A stretch of DNA of 64,000 nucleotides. It comes from Gammaproteobacteria bacterium (GTDB taxonomy: Bacteria; Gemmatimonadota; Gemmatimonadetes; Longimicrobiales; Gaopeijiaceae). The DNA is taken from positions 62,001 through 126,000 of the forward strand of contig JAPPMM010000047.1 of assembly GCA_028819075.1 (NCBI GenBank). The letters run 5' to 3'. Position 1 is the stretch's first letter. Each line of letters begins with the position of its first letter. The notes beneath the pieces were generated by a model. The model saw only the letters and a program-made list of their open reading frames with translations, had not been told where the DNA came from and did no database searches. Both the position numbers and the translations under genes were made by a program. Shown in pieces: positions 35,039-41,900 of the stretch.

Positions 35039-36250
35039 CTACCAGTCCGACGACTGTTCGTCGTGCAGCGCGGTCGGCAACCGGTACGAGTACCTCAGCT
35101 TCTCGAAGCCGGCGAACTCCATGAGGGCATCGAACCGGGCGCGATCCTGCTTCGCCCCCAGACGGGGAAGCACCTTGCGGATGACGCCCCGGGACCGGTT
35201 CTGAATCCGCATCCAGGGGATCACCTTCCGCCTGCGGGTGGGAAACAGGAATGAATCGGCGAGCTCCTCGCCGATCAGCTCCCGCGACGCCTGGGTCACG
35301 ACGCGGGCCATCTTCCGGCGCTCGGCGGGGTCCGTGACACCGATGATGACGGGCGCGCTGTTCACGATGCTGTTGGCCATGATGATCGCGTCCAGGTCCG
35401 CGGGAGGTTCGCACATGGAGCCGATCTCGAACGCCCGGCAAGCCGAGGCTTCGTCGTCGAAGATGAGATCCTCCGGGATGCCCATGAGCAGCCCGGTGTA
35501 GCGCCAGACGTGGATGTAGGCTTCCCGCTCCTCCCTGCTGAAGTCGCCCCCGAGCGTGGCCACGTGCCGCATCAGCCGGCCCGAGAAGGCCGCCCCGGCC
35601 AGGAGCACGTGCGCGGCGCTGATCGGTTCTCCCAGCCGGTCGTGATCCCATTCATCGGACTGGTTGATCAGGTATCGGGACTGGGCGTGCACCAGCCGGA
35701 CGCGCAGGGTGAGCCTCCATCCGTCCCCTCCGGGCTCCATTCCCCCCGGCAGGTACTGCTCGACGAGCTGCATCCCGTTCTGCTTGAGGCGCCGCACACC
35801 CGAGTTGGTGACCCGTCCCCGGATCCGGAACGACTTGCTGATCAGGGTGGAGAATCCTTCGACGATGCTGCCGCCCACCAGGGCCGCGAGGACGATGTCC
35901 GAGTTTCGCAGAAAGGCGCGCGAGGCCATGCGGGCGATGTCGGCGTCGAACCAGTCGGGCACGGTGGTCGAGTAATCGACGAACGCGACGAGGGAATCGG
36001 GGGCGCCCGTCTGCGGTTCGTGGGGATTGTCCAGTGCCTGCGCCAGCGTCTGGTGCAGTTCCCCGGGATCCAGGTCCGAAAGATCCCGGACGACGGCATC
36101 CGCCAGCGGATCGCCGATCATCGTGTTGCGGACGTAGGCCTCCGCGAGCTCCGGATCGTGCTGGCGGGCGGCCTCGTATCCCGCGACGTAGGCACCGGGT
36201 ACTTCCAAATCCTCTCCCGAATCGGCTCGCGGCGGCGGCTGGCGGATCAT
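35039..36250 (-). CDS. MpaB / rubber-oxygenase family (DUF2236) heme oxygenase
   Basis: A 403-residue protein of the family that holds latex-clearing protein Lcp and fungal MpaB. Features in order: an N-terminal helix with YVAGYEAARQHDPELAEAYV, the LAALVGGSIVEGFSTL helix, a conserved TNSGVRRLKQN segment, RVRLVHAQSRYLI near residue 185 with the proximal heme His, and WRYTGLLMGIPEDLIF near 250. Lcp cleaves polyisoprene double bonds with oxygen and MpaB acts in oxidative shortening of a farnesyl side chain, so an isoprenoid or sterol side chain is a plausible substrate. It is the last gene of a minus-strand operon after the Rieske oxygenase and the short P450-tail gene (25-base gap). Confidence 0.8.
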   Translation of the reverse strand: MIRQPPPRADSGEDLEVPGAYVAGYEAARQHDPELAEAYVRNTMIGDPLADAVVRDLSDLDPGELHQTLAQALDNPHEPQTGAPDSLVAFVDYSTTVPDWFDADIARMASRAFLRNSDIVLAALVGGSIVEGFSTLISKSFRIRGRVTNSGVRRLKQNGMQLVEQYLPGGMEPGGDGWRLTLRVRLVHAQSRYLINQSDEWDHDRLGEPISAAHVLLAGAAFSGRLMRHVATLGGDFSREEREAYIHVWRYTGLLMGIPEDLIFDDEASACRAFEIGSMCEPPADLDAIIMANSIVNSAPVIIGVTDPAERRKMARVVTQASRELIGEELADSFLFPTRRRKVIPWMRIQNRSRGVIRKVLPRLGAKQDRARFDALMEFAGFEKLRYSYRLPTALHDEQSSDW

Positions 36251-36275
36251 CGTCTTCCGAGGAAGAATCCGCGTC

Positions 36276-36443
36276 TCAGACGGGCACCTCGCACACCTTC
36301 CCGGCGATGCGGAACTCCAGCTTCTGGCTCGGCTTCATCGACGGGAAGGGGCTGATCCGGTGCTCGCAGCTCGTCGGCGCCACCTCGAGCGTAAAGTGAT
36401 GCGCCATCATCAGTACGTTCACCATACGCTGCGGTTCCATCAT
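36276..36443 (-). CDS. Short gene equal to a P450 C-terminal tail (remnant or microprotein)
   Basis: A 55-codon frame whose ATG overlaps the Rieske gene's stop (ATGA). Its translation aligns along its whole length with the last ~50 residues of the GPP34-P450 encoded 3 kb away. VN-x4-AH-x-FT, SPFPSMKPS, L-x-FRIA and a final E-x-P are shared, about half of all positions. It lacks the heme-cysteine segment and ExxR, so it cannot be a P450 by itself. Either an ancestral P450 gene between the Rieske and MpaB genes was deleted down to its 3' end, or the tail is kept as a small translated protein. The open frame and start overlap argue that it is still translated. Confidence 0.65.
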   Translation of the reverse strand: MMEPQRMVNVLMMAHHFTLEVAPTSCEHRISPFPSMKPSQKLEFRIAGKVCEVPV

Positions 36444-37552
36444 GTCCCGTTCCCCTCCGGCAGATGCCCGGATCCAATTCGATCCGCCCACGCGCGGCGT
36501 GGACCACCCCGTCGCTCTAGAGCTAATTGCGGATAGAACTGACGGCAATACAGGCGGTACTTGCCGATGGGTCCGTCGGCCCGGCAGAGACGCGGCGGGG
36601 ACTGGTAGCGCTTCCTTTCCCAGATGACCACGTCCTGCGCCACGAACCGCCGCTCCTCGTAGATCAGGATGCGGTTCATCAGCCTGTTGCGGAGCTTCCT
36701 CGGCAGGAACCCCAGCCCGACGACGTACCGCCCGGGCCTCGCGACCTCGCGCGACTGGCTGACCAGCGTCAACTCGACGAGTTCGCCGTCGACCGGGGTC
36801 GAAAGCACCCACAGTCTCGAGTCCATGCCGATCGTCTTCTCGCGAACCTCGACGAACGAGAATCCCAGACCATGGACGTGGGTGACGGCCGATACCTCGG
36901 ACACGATGTCGATCAGCCCCGCGACGGTGCGGACGTTCCTGAATTCGAAGCAGCTCTTCAGGTAGGCGCCGTCGATGGAAAAGGCGGTCGGTTCGACATC
37001 CCGGTAGCCGTGCGTGTACTCCAGGTGCTCCACGTCCACGGAGTTCTCGGTCGTCTCCTGGGGATGGCCCCGGAAGCGCATGGTGGCGGAACGCAGCCCG
37101 CTCCAGTCCGCGCCCGTGGGGGGCTCCTCCGGCAGATCCCACTGCGGCGCCCGCCCGCCGGCGCCATACCACGCGAAGACCATGCCCAGGATCTCGCGGG
37201 TCTCGTAGAGCTTCAGCTTCGCGGCCCTGGGGGGTGAGGCGTTGGGCGTGGCCACGCACTGGCCGGTGGCATCGAAGGTGAACCCGTGGAAGGGACACAC
37301 CAGGCAGCCGTCCCGGATGGTGCCGCCGGCCGTCGGCCCCAGGTGCGAGCCCAGATGGGGGCAGAACGCGTCCGCCACGCAGACGCGGCCCTCGCCGTCG
37401 CACCAGGCGACGATCTGCTCGCCCATCCAGGTCTTCTCGATGAGCTTTTCCTTCAGCAGGGTGTCGCGGGTCGCGATGAAGTACCACCCCTCCGGGAACG
37501 GAGGAAGTCGATCGACGCGGCGCGGGATCCGCCCGTTGGCTTTCGTAATCAT
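36440..37552 (-). CDS. Rieske non-heme iron oxygenase, sterol-oxygenase type
   Basis: A 370-residue oxygenase component. ATG 37552 is preceded by GGAG; an earlier ATG at 37597 has no ribosome site. The [2Fe-2S] Rieske ligands are C64, H66, C86 and H89 (FCPHLGSHLG, CPFHGF). The mononuclear iron site has D173, H176 and H181 in ENSVDVEHLEYTH, the NxxDxxHxxxxH pattern of the KshA/DAF-36/Neverland group. Related bacterial enzymes include steroid 9-alpha-hydroxylase KshA and SdmA, which acts in bacterial sterol C-4 demethylation. No ferredoxin reductase is adjacent. With the P450, MpaB-family protein and sterol methyltransferase nearby, a sterol or steroid-like substrate is likely. Confidence 0.85.
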   Translation of the reverse strand: MITKANGRIPRRVDRLPPFPEGWYFIATRDTLLKEKLIEKTWMGEQIVAWCDGEGRVCVADAFCPHLGSHLGPTAGGTIRDGCLVCPFHGFTFDATGQCVATPNASPPRAAKLKLYETREILGMVFAWYGAGGRAPQWDLPEEPPTGADWSGLRSATMRFRGHPQETTENSVDVEHLEYTHGYRDVEPTAFSIDGAYLKSCFEFRNVRTVAGLIDIVSEVSAVTHVHGLGFSFVEVREKTIGMDSRLWVLSTPVDGELVELTLVSQSREVARPGRYVVGLGFLPRKLRNRLMNRILIYEERRFVAQDVVIWERKRYQSPPRLCRADGPIGKYRLYCRQFYPQLALERRGGPRRAWADRIGSGHLPEGNGT

Positions 37553-37850
37553 GCGGCTCCGGGTTGCTGAAGGGTCGATAATCGCACCGGGGCTCATGTG
37601 ATTCGAGCTAACTGCTGCCTTGTTCCGCCGTTACGGACTCTGCAAATGTCGCGCCGCGGGAGCGGTTTGGCAAATGAGCGTGCGACAAAATACCGTAGAA
37701 ATGCGACGATTTCTCATCTGCCTGTCGAATGACGGGCCGGATAACCCGCGGAGATGTTGCCTGAACGTCACGCTGAACTCACCGTGGATGTTCAGCCGCT
37801 ACGCTTGTGGAAGCGGCTCGCGAGACCGGCTTGACCGTATGAGGTGACCC

Positions 37851-39527
37851 ATGTCCGAAATGAATCGACGCACGTTTCTCGGCACCGGCGCGGCAGCCGG
37901 CGCTCTGGTCGCGCTCGGGGGCTGCGACGCCCCGGGCGGCGACGCTGGTTCGGGGCCCGGTGGCGCGGGGCAGGAGAGCACCCCGGGCGGCGTGCCGGAC
38001 TTCGCCCTCGACGAGATCACGATCGACGAAGTCCACGAGGGCATGCGGACGGGCGAGTACACCTGCCGCTCGATCACAGAGATGTACCTCGACCGCATCG
38101 AGGCGCTGAACCGGCAGGGGCCGCGGCTGTTCGCGGTGCTCGAGGTGAACCCGGACGCCCTCGAGATCGCCGACGCGCTCGACCGCGAGTTCCAGGCGTC
38201 GGGGCCCCGGGGGCCGCTGCACGGCATCCCCCTTCTGTTAAAGGACAACATCGATACGGCGGACGGAATGACGACCACCGCCGGCTCGACGGCCCTGGCC
38301 GGGTCGATCGCGCCGCAGGACGCCTTCGTGGCCGCGCGGCTGCGCGATGCGGGCGCGCTCCTGCTCGGCAAGGCGAACATGAGCGAGTGGGCGGGCTGGA
38401 AGTCGTTCGAGTTCGGGGCGTCGGGCTGGAGCGGCCGCGGCTGGGACGGCGGCCGGGGCGGATTCTGCAAGAACCCTTACGCGCTCGACCGGACGCCGGG
38501 CGGGTCGAGCTCCGGGTCCGGGGCGGGCGCGGCGGCCAACCTGGCGGTCGCGACGATCGGCTCGGAAACCGACGGCTCCATCGTCGGCCCGTCTTCGCGC
38601 AACTGCCTGGTCGGCATCAAGCCCACGATCGGCCTGCACAGCCGGGGCGGCGTGATCCCCATCGCGCACAGCCAGGACAGCACCGGCCCAATGGCGCGCA
38701 CCGTGCGAGACGCCACAATCATGCTCGGGACGATGGTCGGCGTGGATCCGCGCGACCCGCTCACCGCCGCGAGCGCGGGCAACTTCCTCACCGACTACAC
38801 CGGTGCGCTGGACCCCGCCGGCCTGAGCGGCGCCCGGGTCGGCGTCCTGCGCGAGTACGCCGGCTTCGACAGCCGCGTCGACGCCCTGTTCGAAGAGGCG
38901 CTCGACGTCATGCGCGCGGAGGGCGCGACGGTGGTCGATCCGGTCACGCTCCCGGGGGAGCTCCGCTTCGGCAACGAGTACGAGATGGAGGTGCTGTACC
39001 ACGAGTTCAAGGCGGATCTGAACGCCTATCTCGCCTCGCTGGGCCCCGACGCGCCGATCAAGTCGCTCGCCGAACTCATCGAGTACAACGAGGCGAACGC
39101 CGATCTGGAGCTGGCCCTCTACGGGCAGGAACTCCATGTGCGCTCCCAGGAGCGCGGGCCGCTGACCGACCAGCGCTACATCGACGCGCTGGCAGCGAGC
39201 CATCGACTCTCGCGCGACGAGGGGATCGACCGCGCGATGAACGAGCACCAGTTGGACGCGCTCGTCGGGATCACGTCGGGGATTCCCGCCATGCAGGACC
39301 CGCTCGACGCGTCGGGCGGAGGTGGGGGCGGATGCTCGACGCCCCCGGCCATGGCGGCCTATCCCAACATGTCGGTGCCCATGGGGTTCATCCACGGGCT
39401 CCCGATCGGGATGTCGCTCTGTGGCCGCGCCTGGAGCGAGGCGACGCTGATCCGGCTCGCGTACGCGTTCGAGCAGGCGACGAACGTGCGGCGGCCGCCG
39501 ACGTTTCAGGCGACGGTGCGGGTATGA
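37851..39527 (+). CDS. Amidase signature family protein with Tat-type signal
   Basis: A 558-residue amidase. GAGGTG precedes the ATG. The N-terminus NRRTFLGTGAAAGALVALGG is a twin-arginine signal followed by a cysteine that may be lipidated. Catalytic residues: Lys in LLLKDNIDTADG near 131, cis-Ser in TPGGSSSGSGAG near 220 and nucleophile Ser in GSETDGSIVGP near 245. It is a second amidase in the window, different in sequence from the one at 14888-16456 but of the same group, often annotated as Asp/Glu-tRNA amidotransferase A-like. Exported location rules out a role in tRNA charging and favours amide or peptide hydrolysis outside the cytoplasm. It is monocistronic. Confidence 0.85.
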   Translation: MSEMNRRTFLGTGAAAGALVALGGCDAPGGDAGSGPGGAGQESTPGGVPDFALDEITIDEVHEGMRTGEYTCRSITEMYLDRIEALNRQGPRLFAVLEVNPDALEIADALDREFQASGPRGPLHGIPLLLKDNIDTADGMTTTAGSTALAGSIAPQDAFVAARLRDAGALLLGKANMSEWAGWKSFEFGASGWSGRGWDGGRGGFCKNPYALDRTPGGSSSGSGAGAAANLAVATIGSETDGSIVGPSSRNCLVGIKPTIGLHSRGGVIPIAHSQDSTGPMARTVRDATIMLGTMVGVDPRDPLTAASAGNFLTDYTGALDPAGLSGARVGVLREYAGFDSRVDALFEEALDVMRAEGATVVDPVTLPGELRFGNEYEMEVLYHEFKADLNAYLASLGPDAPIKSLAELIEYNEANADLELALYGQELHVRSQERGPLTDQRYIDALAASHRLSRDEGIDRAMNEHQLDALVGITSGIPAMQDPLDASGGGGGGCSTPPAMAAYPNMSVPMGFIHGLPIGMSLCGRAWSEATLIRLAYAFEQATNVRRPPTFQATVRV

Positions 39528-39552
39528 GGGGAGGCGATTGACGACCTGCAAA

Positions 39553-39587
39553 CGGGAAAAACGAAAGTTGCGCTTTTGATTTTCCCG
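39553..39587 (+). terminator. Hairpin 26 bases after the amidase gene
   Basis: CGGGAAAA (39553-39560) and TTTTCCCG (39580-39587) form an 8-bp stem, with further inner pairing between the CGAAAG and CTTTTG segments. It is A/T-rich at the inner stem and lies just after the amidase stop, but no U-run follows, so efficiency is uncertain. Confidence 0.45.
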
Positions 39588-39718
39588 GTTGGACGTACGC
39601 GGAAGCGGATCAGGTTGGACCGTTGCGCGTTGGCCCGACGTTGACGACCTATGACACCTGATTCCTCAGGTCGTCCTCTACTGTACAAGCCTTCGGGCGC
39701 AGCAAGACGCTGAGGTAG

Positions 39719-39749
39719 GAGCCTCGAGGGTAGACATCCCTCGGGGCTC
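39719..39749 (-). terminator. Strong 12-bp hairpin between amidase and orphan antitoxin
   Basis: GAGCCTCGAGGG (39719-39730) pairs fully with CCCTCGGGGCTC (39738-39749), one G-T wobble, loop of seven. It lies 15 bases past the stop of the minus-strand Phd-type gene. No T-run on either side. It is the strongest hairpin noticed in the window and could end transcription from either direction or be a mobile-element end. Confidence 0.45.
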
Positions 39750-39763
39750 TCGTGTGGAGTAGC

Positions 39764-40042
39764 TCAAAGCTCCACGCCGAACTCAGCCGCCAGGCTGTGG
39801 ATCGCATCGTTGGCCGGGACGCCGCGTTCACCTGCCCTATAGGCTCGGATGGCTTCACGCCACAGGTGACCCCGTTCGGCGGAGTGAACGAGGAAGTCAT
39901 ACCGTTCTGGACTCATCACGACCATCGCGGCCTGGCCGTTCTGGGTGATCGTCTCAACCCGGCCATCGCGGATCCGCTCGAGGTGCTCTCCCGTGCGCTG
40001 CCGGAAGTGGCTCAGCGGGTAGGTGTCCTGAGTGCGGTGCAT
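39764..40042 (-). CDS. Phd/YefM-type antitoxin without adjacent toxin
   Basis: A 92-residue protein with the Phd/YefM N-terminal fold: YPLSHFRQRTGEHLERIRDG, then VETITQNGQAAMVVMSPERYDFLV near residues 30-55 (only the core TQNGQAAMVVMSPERYD is needed to recognise it). The C-terminal half is helical and should bind a toxin. No RelE/ParE/Doc or PIN gene follows within the 220 bases before the amidase end, and none precedes it. It may be an orphan regulator or the survivor of a broken pair. A near-palindrome lies 24 bases upstream of its start. Confidence 0.75.
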   Translation of the reverse strand: MHRTQDTYPLSHFRQRTGEHLERIRDGRVETITQNGQAAMVVMSPERYDFLVHSAERGHLWREAIRAYRAGERGVPANDAIHSLAAEFGVEL

Positions 40043-40065
40043 GTGGCGTCTCCATATGTTATTCG

Positions 40066-40079
40066 TACTAAATTCAGTA
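40066..40079. promoter_or_regulatory. Near-palindrome upstream of the orphan Phd gene
   Basis: TACTAAATTCAGTA reads as a 14-bp palindrome with one mismatched pair around AATT. Its position 24 bases before the start codon suits autorepression by the Phd-type protein. Confidence 0.4.
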
Positions 40080-40146
40080 TGGCACGCGTCGCAACGGCTT
40101 GTCCACCCCCGAAACAGCCCCGACCGCCGGCTCGTAGGCTGGCCCT

Positions 40147-41064
40147 ATGCAAGCCGCTGTAACGCATAGCCCTGCCCTAGCCAGCCTTTCCCGCGTAACA
40201 CATCGATACGGACCGGTGCTGGCGCTGGACGATCTCGATCTGGAGGTCCGGCGTGGCGAGGTGTTGGGGGTGCTCGGCCCCAATGGCGCCGGCAAGACCA
40301 CCGCCATCAGCCTCCTCCTCGGGAGCCTGCAGGTGCAGGAGGGCGCGGCGAGCGTCTTCGGCTTCGCTCCGGGAGCGCCGGAGGTGCGGGTGCGGCGGGG
40401 CGCGATGCTCCAGATCTCGGGCATCTCCGCGAATCTGACGGTCCGCGAGCATATCGAGCTCTTCCGCGCCTACTATCCCGCGCCGATTGCGGCTTCGCGC
40501 CTGCTCGCCATGGCGGGCCTCGAGGATCTCTCCCGGCGCAGGTACGGGAAGCTCTCCGGAGGTCAGCAGCAGCGGGTGATGTTCGCCCTGGCGCTGGCGG
40601 GCGATCCGGAGCTGCTGTTCCTGGACGAGCCCACCACTGGGCTCGACGTCGATGCGCGGCACCGGCTGTGGAGCGAGATCCGGGCGCTCAGAGATTCCGG
40701 GCGCACCACCGTGCTCACCACGCACAACCTGGACGAGGCCGACGCGCTGGCGGACCGCGTGGTCGTGATCCATAACGGGCGGCGGATCGCGGAGGGCACC
40801 CCGGCGGAGATCAAGTCGCGCACGGCGGGGCGGCTGGTGCGCTGCGTCACGCGGATCGCGTCCGATGAAGTGGCCAGCCTGCCCGGCGTCGTCGAGGCCA
40901 GGACGCGAGGGCAGCATCTGGAGGCGTTGACGACGCGGCCCGAGGACCTGGTCCGGGAGCTGCTCGCCCGCGACGAGGCGCTAGCGGATCTCACGGTCGT
41001 GGCCGCAGGGCTCGAAGAGGCGTTTCTCGCGCTGACGCGGGATGGTAAGGAGGGCGCGGCATGA
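40147..41064 (+). CDS. ABC transporter ATP-binding protein (DrrA/NatA-like)
   Basis: A 305-residue ATPase subunit. Walker A is GPNGAGKTTAISLLLGS near residue 43, the Q-loop is AMLQISG, the signature is KLSGGQQQRVMFALALAGD near 135, Walker B is LLFLDEPTTGLD near 160, and the H-loop His is in VLTTHNLDEAD. A C-terminal DUF4162-like part follows. It energises an ABC-2 type exporter whose permease gene overlaps its stop by four bases (ATGA). Typical partners export lipids, antibiotics or sodium. Substrate unknown. Confidence 0.92.
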   Translation: MQAAVTHSPALASLSRVTHRYGPVLALDDLDLEVRRGEVLGVLGPNGAGKTTAISLLLGSLQVQEGAASVFGFAPGAPEVRVRRGAMLQISGISANLTVREHIELFRAYYPAPIAASRLLAMAGLEDLSRRRYGKLSGGQQQRVMFALALAGDPELLFLDEPTTGLDVDARHRLWSEIRALRDSGRTTVLTTHNLDEADALADRVVVIHNGRRIAEGTPAEIKSRTAGRLVRCVTRIASDEVASLPGVVEARTRGQHLEALTTRPEDLVRELLARDEALADLTVVAAGLEEAFLALTRDGKEGAA

Positions 41065-41900
41065 CCGGCGGGGCGGCAACGGCCAGCGCGGGCGCTTCGA
41101 TGCAAGCTCGCGACACCCATCGCCTGACCCCCACCCGCCGCTTCCGCATCTACCTCCTGGAGGCCCGCTTCCAGTTCGTGGAGGTGTTGCGGGAGCCCAT
41201 GTTCGCCATCCCCACGCTGGCGTTCCCGCTCATCTTCTACCTGTTCTTCGGCGTGATCATGGGCGCGCGCGGGGTGTCGCTGGCCGTGCCGACCTACGTG
41301 CTGGCGACCTACGGGGTCTTCGGCGTCCTCGGTCCGGCGCTCTTCGGATTCGGAGCCGGGCTCGCGAACGAACGCGACACCGGCGTCCTGCTTCTGAAGC
41401 AGACCACGCCCATGCCCGCGGGCGCCTACCTGTTCGCCAAGGTCATGGCGGCGCTGATCTTCGGCGCGGTGGTCGTGGCGGCGCTGTTCCTGATGGCCGC
41501 CCACGCGGCGGGGGTAGCGCTCTATCGCTGGCAGTGGTTCGCGCTGGCCGGGGTGCTGCTCGCGGGCGTGATCCCGTTCTGCGCCCTGGGCCTGGCGATC
41601 GGCGCGTGGGCCCAGGGACGCTCGGCCGTCGCCGTGGTCAACCTCGTCTTCCTGCCCATGGCCATGCTCTCCGGGCTCTGGCTCCCCATCTACATGTTCC
41701 CGGATGTCATGCAGGACATCGCGCTCGCGCTTCCCGCCTATCACCACGCGCAACTCGCGCTCAAGGTCATCGCGATGGACGGCGGGCAGCCGGTCCCGAT
41801 GCACCTGGCGGTTCTGGCGGCCGAAACGCTCGTCTTCCTCGCCGTGGCGGCGCTCGGGTTCCGCCGCGCGGACAGTTTCTCGATGAGGAGATCCCGATGA
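41061..41900 (+). CDS. ABC-2 type transporter permease
   Basis: A 279-residue membrane protein with six hydrophobic segments (TLAFPLIFYLFFGVIMGARG, YVLATYGVFGVLGPALFGFG, IFGAVVVAALFLMAAHAAG and others) and the ABC-2 family loop LANERDTGVLLLKQTTPMPA. It pairs with the ATPase encoded just upstream, overlapping it by four bases, and overlaps the amidohydrolase start by four bases, so three proteins are made in a coupled series. No periplasmic binding protein is present, which indicates export. Confidence 0.9.
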   Translation: MTGGAATASAGASMQARDTHRLTPTRRFRIYLLEARFQFVEVLREPMFAIPTLAFPLIFYLFFGVIMGARGVSLAVPTYVLATYGVFGVLGPALFGFGAGLANERDTGVLLLKQTTPMPAGAYLFAKVMAALIFGAVVVAALFLMAAHAAGVALYRWQWFALAGVLLAGVIPFCALGLAIGAWAQGRSAVAVVNLVFLPMAMLSGLWLPIYMFPDVMQDIALALPAYHHAQLALKVIAMDGGQPVPMHLAVLAAETLVFLAVAALGFRRADSFSMRRSR

